Below, piece after piece: positions 40,272 through 48,092 of a DNA stretch of 64,000 nucleotides. Every line of letters starts with the position of its first letter. Position 1 is the stretch's first letter. Source of the stretch: Gaiellasilicea sp035575835 (GTDB lineage Bacteria; Actinomycetota; Thermoleophilia; Gaiellales; Gaiellaceae); contig DATLXM010000045.1 of the NCBI GenBank assembly GCA_035575835.1, forward strand, positions 1-64,000, written 5' to 3'. Both the position numbers and the translations under genes were made by a program. The notes beneath the pieces were generated by a model that saw only the letters and a program-made list of their open reading frames with translations, was not told where the DNA came from and made no database searches.

Positions 40272-40540
40272 GCGAGCACGCAGCGATCGAGGAACTCAGG
40301 GCGCGACTGGTCGCGGAGGACGAGTTGCTCGTCGCCGCCTTCAATCGCCGACTCGTCCTCGTCGCAGAACTGAAACGCGTCAAGGAGAAGCTCGGGGTCG
40401 ACATCCTCGACCCTGGCCGGGAGGAATGGCTCCGCGGCCATCTCGCGCAAACGAGCCAGGGCCCGCTCTCGGCGGACGGGGTGGACGAGCTCGTGACCAG
40501 GCTGCTCGATCTCACCAAGCGGGAGGTCGGCGGCTTCTAG
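40268..40540 (+). CDS. Chorismate mutase type II (AroQ) domain protein
   Basis: A 90-residue all-helical protein: IEELRARLVAEDELLVAAFNRRLVLVAELKRVKEKLG matches the first long helix of AroQ mutases (Arg and Lys that hold chorismate), with DPGREEWLRGHL in the second. It would convert chorismate to prephenate. It is a stand-alone domain starting TTG 40268 (TTGA overlap). An uncommon feature is being last in a wall-enzyme operon. Its stop forms CTAG with the convergent nuclease gene. Confidence 0.75.
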   Translation: MSEHAAIEELRARLVAEDELLVAAFNRRLVLVAELKRVKEKLGVDILDPGREEWLRGHLAQTSQGPLSADGVDELVTRLLDLTKREVGGF

Positions 40541-41058
40541 TCCTCCTCGACCGCGAATTCGTCCGGGCTGACGTTGTCGAGGAAGCGACGGAACTCCTCT
40601 TGATCGAGCTCGGCGAGCGGAGTGACGCCGGCGATCTCGTCGTGCTCGCCGCCCTCGCCCTCGAACTCGATCCCGGACTCCTCGATCACCTCGTCCGACG
40701 CGAAGATCCTCGCGCCGGCGCGGACAGCAAGCGCAATCGCGTCCGAGGGGCGGGAGTCGATCTCGATCTCGGAGCCGTTCTGCTGGAGCGTGATCCGGGC
40801 GTGGAAGGTGTTGTCGCGCAGCTCGGTCACGGTCACCGAGACCACCTCGGCCTCGAGCTGGCCAAGCATGTCGGTGACGAGATCGTGCGTCATCGGCCTC
40901 GAGACGCTCGCGTTCTGGAGCTTGACGAGGATCGCGGCGGCCTCGGGGTGGCCGATCCAGATCGGGAGGAACTTGTTCCCGTCGGAGGTCTTGAGGAGCA
41001 CGATCGGCTGCTTGCCGACCAGGTCGAAGCTCACCCCGTAGATCACCATTTCACGCAT
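40537..41058 (-). CDS. Bifunctional nuclease family protein (DUF151)
   Basis: A 173-residue cytosolic protein of the BFN/DUF151 family. The N-terminal VYGVSFD-like strand (VIYGVSFDLVGKQPIVLLK), FLPIWIGHPEAAAI, the MTHDLVTDMLGQL helix and SRPSDAIALAVRAGARIF are family hallmarks. Members have reported RNase/DNase activity in plants; the bacterial role is unclear. ATG 41058 is set by GGAGG seven bases upstream. The acidic C-terminal tail (EGEGGEHDE onward) is typical of actinobacterial copies. Confidence 0.88.
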   Translation of the reverse strand: MREMVIYGVSFDLVGKQPIVLLKTSDGNKFLPIWIGHPEAAAILVKLQNASVSRPMTHDLVTDMLGQLEAEVVSVTVTELRDNTFHARITLQQNGSEIEIDSRPSDAIALAVRAGARIFASDEVIEESGIEFEGEGGEHDEIAGVTPLAELDQEEFRRFLDNVSPDEFAVEED

Positions 41059-41105
41059 CCATGGGCCTCCGCGCTCAGTGTAGCCAGACCCCCAGGCGTG
41101 GAGAC

Positions 41106-41270
41106 TCAGCCGTCTTCGGGCGCCGGCTCGACCTCGCCGAAGGGGGCGTCGCGACGCTCGCCGCTTCCGACGTGCTCCAGGACCGCCTGCCGGTCGGGCA
41201 CGCTCATGGGGTCGAGCCCGCGCAGAACGTAGGTCTCCCCGAGGTAGGTGACGAGGTCTCCGATCTCCAT
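41106..41270 (-). CDS. Small conserved-looking hypothetical protein (54 aa)
   Basis: ATG 41270 opens a 54-codon frame beginning MEIGDLVTYLGETYVLRG, then DPMSVPDRQAVLEHV and an acidic tail. The beta-rich start with alternating hydrophobic residues and the G/C-rich third positions look like a real small protein, possibly an SH3-like or ligand-binding fold. No ribosome site is visible. It lies 47 bases upstream of the nuclease gene on the same strand and may share its transcript. I do not recognise the family. Confidence 0.5.
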   Translation of the reverse strand: MEIGDLVTYLGETYVLRGLDPMSVPDRQAVLEHVGSGERRDAPFGEVEPAPEDG

Positions 41271-41387
41271 GCCGCAAGCGCTCGGGCGCATGCCAGACCT
41301 TCGGCGCAAAAGGGGGAGATCGCGATCCCTGGAACGGGGATGGCGCGTCACCCGTACCCACGGAGGTGCCGGTGCCGTTGAACTGGC

Positions 41388-41636
41388 ATGGTCGACCTCT
41401 GGCTCCACGACATCGAATCGCTCGAAGCGGTCGCACAGGACGAGAGCACGAAGCTCCTCTGCCTGCGCATGGCGGCGATGTCGAAGGCCGGAACGCTCGG
41501 GCCGTTCATCGCGCACCTCCACTCGGACGACGAGCTCGACGAGAGCACGAAGGGGACGATCGCCGAGATCGCGAGCGACGAGCACTTCCTCCTCGCGATC
41601 GAGGACTACGTTCGCCGCACCACATTCGTGCACTAG
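41388..41636 (+). CDS. Small hypothetical protein (82 aa)
   Basis: ATG 41388 opens an 82-residue, mostly helical, acidic protein (VDLWLHDIESLEAVAQDES, ELDESTKGTIAEIASDEHF). Codon use is like that of the neighbours. There is no signal or membrane segment and no recognised motif. It is followed by a strong 13-bp hairpin at 41651 and a core-plus-hairpin element at 41685, which supports a genuine transcript end. Function unknown. Confidence 0.55.
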   Translation: MVDLWLHDIESLEAVAQDESTKLLCLRMAAMSKAGTLGPFIAHLHSDDELDESTKGTIAEIASDEHFLLAIEDYVRRTTFVH

Positions 41637-41650
41637 CCTTGCTTGCGCAA

Positions 41651-41717
41651 GACGAGCATCCGCATGGCGGACGCTCGTCGCGCGGAGACCCCTAAAGGGG
41701 GCCGCCCGCGGCCCCGC
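41651..41717 (+). terminator. Strong hairpin plus core-and-hairpin intergenic element
   Basis: 41651-41679 is a 13-bp stem (GACGAGC...GCTCGTC, one wobble) with loop ATG. It is followed by GAGACCCCTAAAGGGG (41685-41700) and an 8-bp stem GGGGCCGC-CC-GCGGCCCC (to 41717). No T-run. Position just after the 82-codon gene suggests a U-poor tandem-hairpin terminator. Confidence 0.55.
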
Positions 41718-41747
41718 CTTTCGAGCGACCGGGCGCCGGTATGTGGC

Positions 41748-41753
41748 TAGAAT
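41748..41753 (+). promoter_or_regulatory. -10 box of the tRNA-Ile gene
   Basis: TAGAAT ends 12 bases before the first base of tRNA-Ile, a usual distance for a tRNA promoter. The region 17 bases further upstream (GCGACC) is a weak -35. Confidence 0.5.
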
Positions 41754-41765
41754 CGGCCGTCGCGA

Positions 41766-41839
<74 letters not shown>

Positions 41840-41888
41840 CTCTCGTTTGGGCAAGGACTCGATCTGACGAGCAGATCGAGTCCGCGCG

Positions 41889-41916
41889 AGGACCCCTGAA
41901 GGGACGCCTTCGGCGT
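41889..41916 (+). terminator. Core-and-hairpin element after tRNA-Ile
   Basis: AGGACCCCTGAAGGG followed directly by a 6-bp stem GACGCC-TTC-GGCGTC. Same layout as the elements at 11081 (reverse), 41685, 57715 and 58156. It lies 50 bases past the tRNA. Confidence 0.55.
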
Positions 41917-41939
41917 CTGCCGCGCGCGATACTAGACGG

Positions 41940-42580
41940 ATGCTGGGGAGCGACTACGAGGAGCAGCTCGACCGGATCGCCGAGTACGCCGACGCGTCTG
42001 TCCGCACCCTGAATCGACAGGGCTCGCTCGTCGGGGTCCCGGGAGCCTACGGGCTGAAGCGTTGGCTCTACGCGCGCTGGGGGAATCGCGGCAATGCCGT
42101 CTACACCTCCACGGGCTCGCTGATCGTGATCGGGCTCTCCGGCTTCTGGGCCTGGCTCCTCGGCGACCTCCTCTTTCCGAGCCTGGGGGCGACCGCCTTC
42201 CTCTTCTTCGAGACACCACTCGCCGAGGTGGGTACCCCGCGGAACGCCGTGATCGGCCACTTCGTCGCGATCGCGGCTGCGGTCGGGTCACTCGCCGCTT
42301 TCGGCCTCCTCGGAGACCCGAGCGCCTACGAGGAGGGCGTGACGCTCGCCGGGTGGGCGCCGTCGCCGTCTCTGTCGCAGTGACCGGGGGAGTGCTGCGA
42401 CTCCTCCGAGCCGCGCACCCCCCGGCCGGCGCGACCACGATCATCGTCAGCTCGGGCCTGCTTGCAGAGCCCCGGCAAGTGGTCGCCGTGGCCGGAGGAG
42501 TCCTCCTCATCACCGCCGCCGGCTGGAGCCTGAACCGGCTGCTCGGTGTCCCCGCGCCGGTCTGGGCGGCTCGGAGCTAG
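41940..42580 (+). pseudogene. HPP-family membrane protein, one-base frameshift
   Basis: Start ATG 41940, six bases after GATACT. The first frame encodes LFPSLGATAFLFFETPLAE and FVAIAAAVGSLAAFGLL, then breaks at ~42351; the downstream part (VGAVAVSVAVTGG, HPPAGATTIIVSSGLL and a last helix) continues in another frame to the TAG at 42580. The HPP motif names the family, four-helix membrane proteins linked to nitrite or other small-solute handling. Restoring one G in the run GCCGGGTGGG rejoins the frames to ~214 residues. Either the gene is broken or the base was lost in sequencing. Its stop forms CTAG with the convergent parB. Confidence 0.8.
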
Positions 42581-43449
42581 AGCGCTTCGAGTACCTCGAC
42601 GAGCTCCTCGAGCCGTACTTCCTCGCCGAAGTGGATCTCGAGCTTGCCGGCAGAGACGCGCGTGGGGAGGCCGGTCAGCCTCTCCGCTGCGGCACGTGCG
42701 CGCTCGGCCAGGTCGGGGTCGATCCGAGCGGTAATGCGAGGCTTGCGGGCGGCGCCTCCGTCCTGTGCGGCCCGCTCGGCGCCGCGGACGGACATCCCGT
42801 CGCGCACGATCCGCTTGGCGAGCCGCTTCCGATCGTCATGGTCGGGGAGCGCGAGCACCGCGCGCGCGTGGCCCTCGGTCAGCTCGCCGCGCGCGACCAT
42901 CCAGAGCACTTCCTCCGGCAGCTCGAGGAGGCGGAGCCGGTTCGAGACCGACGGCTTCGAACGGCCGACCTTGTCTGCGACCTCGCCGAGCGAGAGCTCG
43001 AACTCGTCCACGAGCGTCGCGTAGGCGCGAGCCTCCTCGACGGGAGACAGCTGCTCGCGGGCGACGTTCTCGACGAGGGCGAGCAGGAGCGTCTCGCGGT
43101 CGTCGGCCTCACGGACGAGCGCGGGCAGCGTCTCGAGACCGGCCTCACGGGCGGCCCGCCACCGGCGCTCGCCTGCGATCAACTCGTAGCCTCCCGCAGC
43201 CCGCGGCCGGACGACGACCGGCTGAAGCACGCCCTGCTGCTTCAGCGAGCTGGCGAGCCCCGCCGTTGCCTCAGGCTCGAAGCGGCGGCGGGGCTGGCGC
43301 GGGTTGGCGTGGATCGCCTCGACGGGGAGGTGCGCGAGCTGCGTGCCGCTCGACTCTCCGCCGCCGATCAGGACTTCGAGGCCGCGGCCTAGGCCGCGGC
43401 GGCCGGACTTGGAGGAGCTGGCCTTAGGAGAATCAGCGCCGCTCGACAA
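42577..43449 (-). CDS. parB: Chromosome partitioning protein ParB
   Basis: A 290-residue CTP-dependent DNA clamp that loads at parS. The N-terminal RRGLGRGLEVLIGG motif contacts ParA; IHANPRQPRRRF begins the nuclease-like CTP-binding domain with GERRWRAAREAG and LVENVAREQLSP-type segments; the helix-turn-helix is SLGEVADKVGRSKPSVSNRLRLL; a C-terminal dimer domain ends in LEELVEVLEAL. TTG 43449 overlaps the end of parA by 17 bases. No perfect parS is visible nearby. Confidence 0.95.
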   Translation of the reverse strand: MSSGADSPKASSSKSGRRGLGRGLEVLIGGGESSGTQLAHLPVEAIHANPRQPRRRFEPEATAGLASSLKQQGVLQPVVVRPRAAGGYELIAGERRWRAAREAGLETLPALVREADDRETLLLALVENVAREQLSPVEEARAYATLVDEFELSLGEVADKVGRSKPSVSNRLRLLELPEEVLWMVARGELTEGHARAVLALPDHDDRKRLAKRIVRDGMSVRGAERAAQDGGAARKPRITARIDPDLAERARAAAERLTGLPTRVSAGKLEIHFGEEVRLEELVEVLEAL

Positions 43450-44188
43450 GCTCCATCGCCACCTTCCAGTACGCCTCGGCGCCGCTCGAGCGCCGGTCGT
43501 ACGCGATCGCAGGGAGCCCGTGGCTCGGCGCCTCGGCGAGGCGCACGGAGCGGGGCACGGTCTGGGTGAAGACGAGGTCGCCGAAGTGCCGCCTCACCTC
43601 GGCCTCGACCTCGGCGGCGAGCCGCGTCCGCCCGTCCACCATCGTCAGGAGGATCCCGGCGATCCCGAGCTTCGGGTTCAGTCGCTTCTTGACGAGCTCG
43701 ATCGAGCCGAGGAGCTGCGAGAGGCCTTCGAGCGCGTAGTACTCGGCCTGGACCGGCACGATCACCTTGTCCGCGGCGGCGAGGGCGTTGACGGTCAGAG
43801 GGCCGAACGACGGCGGGCAGTCGAGGAAGACGAAGCCGTAGCGCTCACGTGCCCCGGCCAGCGAGGTCTGCAGATAGCGCTCCCCGTCCGCGTGGCGGCC
43901 CAGCTCGACCGCCGCCCCGGCGAGGTCCGGCTTCGAGGGAACGAGCGCGAGATTGGCGAACCGGGTCGGCCGGGCGATCTCGGCGACGGAAGCGCCGTCC
44001 AAAAGGTCGTAGCTCGAGGTGCCGTTCGCCTTCTCGCCGAGCCCGGAGGTCGCATTCGCCTGCGGGTCGAGGTCGACGAGGAGCGCCTGCTCGCCCGCCT
44101 CGGCGAGACAGGCCGCCAGGTTGACCGCGGTCGTCGTCTTGCCGACCCCGCCCTTCTGGTTCGCGAGCGCGTAAATGGTGCCGGACAT
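43433..44188 (-). CDS. parA: Chromosome partitioning ATPase ParA (Soj)
   Basis: A 251-residue ATPase that moves ParB-bound origins. The deviant Walker A is NQKGGVGKTTTAVNLA, Walker B-like segment is FVFLDCPPSFG, and LVDLDPQANAT is the switch region. There is no N-terminal helix-turn-helix, as usual for chromosomal ParA. ATG 44188 is six bases after TAGTCT without a ribosome site. Usually rsmG, parA and parB are adjacent and codirectional; here an oppositely oriented GNAT gene separates rsmG from parA. Confidence 0.95.
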   Translation of the reverse strand: MSGTIYALANQKGGVGKTTTAVNLAACLAEAGEQALLVDLDPQANATSGLGEKANGTSSYDLLDGASVAEIARPTRFANLALVPSKPDLAGAAVELGRHADGERYLQTSLAGARERYGFVFLDCPPSFGPLTVNALAAADKVIVPVQAEYYALEGLSQLLGSIELVKKRLNPKLGIAGILLTMVDGRTRLAAEVEAEVRRHFGDLVFTQTVPRSVRLAEAPSHGLPAIAYDRRSSGAEAYWKVAMELVERR

Positions 44189-44194
44189 CCCCCA

Positions 44195-44220
44195 AGACTA
44201 GAGAGGGGGGCGGCTAGAGT
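44195..44220. promoter_or_regulatory. Divergent leaderless -10 boxes of parA and the GNAT gene
   Basis: TAGTCT on the minus strand (44200-44195) is six bases before parA ATG 44188; TAGAGT on the plus strand (44215-44220) is six bases before GTG 44227, through CCGACC. Only 14 bases separate the boxes, so simultaneous polymerase binding is unlikely. Confidence 0.6.
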
Positions 44221-44226
44221 CCGACC

Positions 44227-45160
44227 GTGGAAACGGTGGTGCGTGACGCGGATCCCGCGCGGGACTTCGAGAGCGTCGCGGCGCTCCTGACCCTCCACGG
44301 TGCCGAGCCGGTGGAGGCGTGGGAGCTCCTCGAAGAGCACGCCCGGGTCGTTCCCGGAAAGCTCCTGCGCCGGTTCGTCGCCGAGCGTGGAGGGACGGTG
44401 GTCGGGGTCGCGACGTGCATTCGCTTTCCCTCCCAGCCCGGCCGGTCTCTACCACGTCCACGTGCTCGCGGAACCGGGCGGGATTGGGGTCGGATCCGCG
44501 CTCGCAGCACGACTGGAGGAGCTCCTCGCCGGAGAACCCGTGGCCGAGTTGTGGGTCGACGTACGGGAGGATCGCCCGCGCGGACTCCAGTTCGCCGAGC
44601 AGCACGGGTTCATCGAGCGGGCACGCCAGGCCAAGGCGGTGCTCGACCTAGCCGCCTGGCGACCCGAGGACTTCGTGGGGCGAATCGCGAGCATCGAAGC
44701 CGGCGGGGTTCGGCTGCTCGACTTCGCCCGAACGGCGGGCGACGAGCGGGCGCTGCGCGCTCTCTACGAGATCAACCGGGTCGCGGCTCTCGACGACCCC
44801 TCCTCGGCCGGCGGCTTCCCTCCCTACGAGACCTGGCTCGGAATCGTGCCGCAGAGCAGCGGCTTCGACGCCGAGGGTCAGATCCTCGCCGAAGCCGGCG
44901 GCCGCTTCGTCGGGCTCGCCGCAGTCGGGCACTCGGGCGAGCAGGCGTGGAACGCGATCACCGGCGTCGCACCCGAGTTCCGCGGGCGAGGGATCGGCGG
45001 CGCGCTCAAGGTGCGAGCCGCCGAGTACGCCCAGGCTGCGGGCGCCGTGCGACTCGAGACCGAGACGAACGCGGAGAACGCGACGATGCGGGCGATCAAC
45101 CGCTCGCTCGGCTACGAGGAGAGACCCGGCTATCTGACCCTGAGCCGCAGCGCGAGCTAG
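44227..45160 (+). pseudogene. GNAT-family N-acetyltransferase (two GNAT domains), one-base frameshift
   Basis: GTG 44227 begins VETVVRDADPARDFESVAAL and continues through GGTVVGVATCIRFPSQP; from ~44440 the matching continuation (GLYHVHVLAEPGGIGVGSAL, then a second GNAT domain with GVAPEFRGRGIGGALK and NRSLGY) is in the next frame and ends at 45160. Removing one base in the TCCCAGCCCGGCCGG stretch restores a ~310-residue double-GNAT protein. The acetyl-CoA loop of the second domain (RGRGIG) is intact. Either a pseudogene, a sequencing error or, less likely, programmed frameshifting. Its stop forms CTAG with rsmG. Confidence 0.82.
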
Positions 45161-45747
45161 GCCAGCGGGCGCTTCTTCGCGGTGCCGGGACGACGAGGGA
45201 AGCCGGGCGGGGTCGGGCCCGTCTTGCGTAGGACGAGGAAGCCCGGCGGGCTCTGAACGAGCTCTCCGGCCAGCCGTTCGGCCACGAGGGCCACCCGCTC
45301 CGGCTCGACGCTCGGGCCGACCCACAGGACGACCGCGCCTCCGACGCCGACGAGAGGCAGGCACCATTCGGCCGCGGTCGGCGGATGCGCCAGCGCCTTC
45401 GCGACCGCGATGCCGTGGGTCTCGAGCGGCTGCTCCTCGGCGCGACCCCGCGTGACGCTCAGGTTCGGGAGCTCCTCGACCCAGCGCTCCAGGAACTCGG
45501 CCTTCCGGCGCTCCGCCTCGAGGAGCGTGACGCGGCGATCCGGGAGCGAGACTGCGAGCGGGATCCCCGGAGTGCCGCCGCCGGAGCCGACGTCCACAAT
45601 CGGGCCTTCGAAGCTCCGCACGAGCTCGAGGCCGGCGAGCGCGTCGTCCAGGAGCACGCGCCGCGCCTCCGCGCGATCCTTCAGTCCCGTCAGGCCCGGG
45701 GTCGCGACGACGGCGTCGAGCCAGCGCTCGAGGAGATCAGACTGCAA
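45157..45747 (-). CDS. rsmG: 16S rRNA (guanine-N7)-methyltransferase RsmG
   Basis: A 196-residue SAM enzyme methylating G527 of 16S rRNA. Motif I is VDVGSGGGTPGIPLAV, followed by VTLLEAERRKAEFL and VAKALAHPP. A basic tail (GFPRRPGTAKKR) may bind RNA. TTG 45747 overlaps the jag gene by 11 bases. It is the end of the rpmH-rnpA-yidD-yidC-jag-rsmG operon. Confidence 0.92.
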   Translation of the reverse strand: MQSDLLERWLDAVVATPGLTGLKDRAEARRVLLDDALAGLELVRSFEGPIVDVGSGGGTPGIPLAVSLPDRRVTLLEAERRKAEFLERWVEELPNLSVTRGRAEEQPLETHGIAVAKALAHPPTAAEWCLPLVGVGGAVVLWVGPSVEPERVALVAERLAGELVQSPPGFLVLRKTGPTPPGFPRRPGTAKKRPLA

Positions 45748-46474
45748 TGTTGCGAGGGACGATCACGACGTAGCGGTTCGGCTCCGTGCCCTCGCTCAGC
45801 GTCTCGATCTCGGGGTCGTCCTTCAGCCGCTCGTGCACGATCTTCCGCTCGACCGCGGTCATCGGCTCGAGCTCGACCCGGAGGCCGGTCGCGGAGGCCT
45901 GTTCGGCGAGCCGCAGCGCCAGCGCATCGAGCGACGTCTGGCGTCGGGCCCGATAGCCGGCGGCGTCGACCACGATCCGCTTCCGCTCGTCGTAGCGGCC
46001 CCGGTAGACGGTGGCGCTTGCGAGGTACTGGATCGCGTCGATCGTCTGCCCGTGCTTGCCGATCAGCATCCCGAGGTCGTGCCCGTCGCACGTCGCCCGG
46101 AGCTCCTCGTCGTCCTCGGTGATCTCGATCCGGCAGTCGACGCCGATCTCGGCGGTGATTCGCGCCACGAGCTCTCGTAGCCGGCCACCGTCTTCACTCT
46201 CGTCCCCCGCCGGCGCTGACGCCTGCGAAGGAGCGCCCGCCGCGGAGCCGTAGTCCTCGAAGCCGCTCGCATCGACACTGCCCACATCGACACTGGCCAC
46301 CACGCGGGCGGGCTCGTAGCCGACGCCGAGCAGACCGCGCTCGCCCTCGCTCACGACCTGGAACCGAACTTCGGCCTTGTCGAGGCCCGGCCGCTTGCGC
46401 TCGAGCTCGCGCAGCGCCGCCCACTTCGCCTCGCCGACGGTCTCCCCGGTCGCCTCGACGGAGACGTCGGTCAT
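45737..46474 (-). CDS. jag: RNA-binding protein Jag/KhpB
   Basis: A 245-residue protein with three parts: Jag-N (1-60, ATGETVGEAKWAALREL and GLLGVGYEPARV), an acidic Ser/Ala linker with short repeats (~60-95), then KH (LGMLIGKHGQTIDAIQYLAS, with GKHG in the GXXG position) and R3H (MTAVERKIVHERLKDDPEIET) domains. It binds RNA and influences cell elongation and membrane protein insertion with YidC. ATG 46474 lies 46 bases after the yidC stop. Confidence 0.93.
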   Translation of the reverse strand: MTDVSVEATGETVGEAKWAALRELERKRPGLDKAEVRFQVVSEGERGLLGVGYEPARVVASVDVGSVDASGFEDYGSAAGAPSQASAPAGDESEDGGRLRELVARITAEIGVDCRIEITEDDEELRATCDGHDLGMLIGKHGQTIDAIQYLASATVYRGRYDERKRIVVDAAGYRARRQTSLDALALRLAEQASATGLRVELEPMTAVERKIVHERLKDDPEIETLSEGTEPNRYVVIVPRNIAV

Positions 46475-46520
46475 TGCCGCCCTGTGGTCAGCGAGTGCGG
46501 ACTCGTCAACCGCGGCCCCA

Positions 46521-47333
46521 TCAGCGGCGGGCGCCCTTCTTGCGCTTCACCTTCCGCACCTGCTGGGGCGCCGCCTTGGGCTTCGGCGCCACAACCGCGG
46601 CGGCCGGGGCCGCCTCCTTCGGTGGCGTCCGCGAGCTCTTCTTCGGCGGTGGCTCCCGCTTGGGGGTCAGCTTCCGCGTGATCAGCCCCTGGCCCGTCGT
46701 CCACAGGTTCGTGGTCAGCCAGTAGAGCATCAGGCCGGCCGGGAAGTTGAGCACGAACGGGATGAAGGCGATCGGGAGGATCAGCATCAGCGCGCGCTGG
46801 GCCGGCTGCATCGTCGCGGACATCAGGTACGACGAGGTCAGCTGGCTGAGCGCGTAGAAGACGATCAGGAGCGGCCCCCAGCCGACCTTCGTGTTGTCGA
46901 TGATGTGGACGAGGTTCAGCCACTCGAGGTCGCCCGTGCCCTCGCCCTTCGCCTGGTAGGCGGGGAAGATCTCGTTCTCGAACCCCCGGAGGACGAAGAA
47001 GAGGCCGATGAAGATCGGGATCTGGGCCACGATCGGCAGGCACGACGCGGCTGGATTGATCTGATTCTCCTTGTAGAACGCCATCAGCTCCTGGTTCATC
47101 TTCTGGCGGTCGTGCTTGTACTTCGTCTGCAGGGCCTTCATCTCCGGCGCGTGGACCTGGAGGTTCTGCATCGAGTGGATCTGGCGCACGGTCAGCGGTA
47201 CGAGCAGCATCCGCACGATCACGACGAGCGCGACGATCGACCAGGCCCAGGAGAGGCCGACCGTCTCGTGCAGGTTCGTCAGTGCCCACGTGAGCAGGTC
47301 TTCGAGCGGACTGAGGATGCCGGCGACGATCAC
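46521..47333 (-). CDS. yidC: Membrane protein insertase YidC/Oxa1
   Basis: A 270-residue insertase of the short Gram-positive type: no large periplasmic domain, five membrane helices, conserved Arg in the first cytoplasmic-facing groove helix (IVRMLLVPLT), coiled hairpin (KALQTKYKHDRQKMNQEL), and NPAASCLPIVAQIPIFIGLF. The C-terminus is Lys/Arg/Pro-rich and would contact ribosomes. GTG 47333 overlaps yidD as GTGA. No lipobox is seen. Confidence 0.94.
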   Translation of the reverse strand: MIVAGILSPLEDLLTWALTNLHETVGLSWAWSIVALVVIVRMLLVPLTVRQIHSMQNLQVHAPEMKALQTKYKHDRQKMNQELMAFYKENQINPAASCLPIVAQIPIFIGLFFVLRGFENEIFPAYQAKGEGTGDLEWLNLVHIIDNTKVGWGPLLIVFYALSQLTSSYLMSATMQPAQRALMLILPIAFIPFVLNFPAGLMLYWLTTNLWTTGQGLITRKLTPKREPPPKKSSRTPPKEAAPAAAVVAPKPKAAPQQVRKVKRKKGARR

Positions 47334-47539
47334 GCGTAATCGACTCCGCCGTGGCTCCACGGGTTGCAGCGAAGGAGACGCCAGCCTGCCTTCGCAGAGC
47401 CCTTCACGAGCCCGTGCTTTGCGAACGCGTCGAGCGCGTACTGAGAGCAGCTCGGGTGGTACTTGCAGGTGTCCGGAGGCGTCAGCCGCCCGAGTGTCTG
47501 GCGCCAGGCGTGCACGAGGCCGATCCCGAGGATCCTCAC
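47330..47539 (-). CDS. yidD: Membrane protein insertion efficiency factor YidD
   Basis: A 69-residue protein with the family pattern: LVHAWRQTLGRL, CKYHPSCSQYALDAFAKHG and the C-terminal WRLLRCNPWSHGGVD. It assists YidC-dependent insertion. GTG 47539 overlaps rnpA as GTGA, and its stop overlaps yidC as GTGA. Confidence 0.95.
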   Translation of the reverse strand: MRILGIGLVHAWRQTLGRLTPPDTCKYHPSCSQYALDAFAKHGLVKGSAKAGWRLLRCNPWSHGGVDYA

Positions 47540-47904
47540 ACCGTCGCCTTCTCGAGCACTTCGGTCACCTGCTCGACGAGCCACGCCTGTCCGCGGGTAT
47601 CTGCGGGCTCGGCGAGCCCGGGACGGGCGACCAGAACGTAGTCGTGGGTCGTCTTTGCGAGCGGCAGGAGCTCGCTCCAGGTCTCACGCAGCTGGCGCTT
47701 GACCCGGCTGCGAACGACGGCGTTCCCGACGGACTTCGGCACGGCCAGCCCGAGTCTCGGCTCGGTCGCGTCGTCGTCCTCGGCCCGCGGGAACCAGTAG
47801 AGGACGAGGTAGCGCGTCGTCGTGGAGCGGCCCTGCCGGTAGACGGCGTCGAAGTCCCGGGAGCGGGAGAGGCGGTTCCGGCGCTGCGCTGTGTCCTTGG
47901 AGAT
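47536..47904 (-). CDS. rnpA: Ribonuclease P protein component (probable ATC start)
   Basis: Protein subunit of RNase P, which trims tRNA 5' ends. The N-terminal RRNRLSRSRDFDAVYRQGRS, LVLYWFPR and the RNR motif NAVVRSRVKRQLRE are all present. There is no ATG, GTG or TTG before the RNR motif in this frame. Candidate starts are ATC 47904, six bases after AGGA and giving a 122-residue protein of normal length, or CTG 47943, which overlaps the end of rpmH. I use ATC 47904. GTG 47742 would remove half the fold and is rejected. It overlaps yidD as GTGA. Confidence 0.85.
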   Translation of the reverse strand: MSKDTAQRRNRLSRSRDFDAVYRQGRSTTTRYLVLYWFPRAEDDDATEPRLGLAVPKSVGNAVVRSRVKRQLRETWSELLPLAKTTHDYVLVARPGLAEPADTRGQAWLVEQVTEVLEKATV

Positions 47905-47935
47905 GGCGGTTCCTGGAATCGGTGCCGGGCCGGCG

Positions 47936-48070
47936 TCAGGCAGAGAGCCGCTTGCGGCCCTTCGCCCTGCGGCGCTTCAGGATCGCCTGGCCGGCGCCCG
48001 TGGACATCCGGGCACGAAAGCCGTGCTTGCGCTTGCGCCGCCGGACATTGGGCTGATAGGTGCGTTTCAC
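47936..48070 (-). CDS. rpmH: 50S ribosomal protein L34
   Basis: A 44-residue, strongly basic ribosomal protein: KRTYQPNVRRRKRKHGFRAR then MSTGAGQAILKRRRAKGRKRL. GTG 48070 is the start. It is the first gene of the rpmH-rnpA-yidD-yidC-jag-rsmG operon, divergent from dnaA across the origin. Confidence 0.98.
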   Translation of the reverse strand: MKRTYQPNVRRRKRKHGFRARMSTGAGQAILKRRRAKGRKRLSA

Positions 48071-48092
48071 GGTGAGAGTCGCTTCCGCTCGG

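Noticed and set aside
47536..47742. rnpA starting at GTG 47742 (68 aa)
   Set aside because: It would begin in the middle of the protein and lose the conserved N-terminal half, which is open and well conserved upstream.
48060..48080. parS-like GTTTCACGGTGAGA at the rpmH start
   Set aside because: It is only partly palindromic and is explained by the GTG-AAA-CGC start of rpmH.
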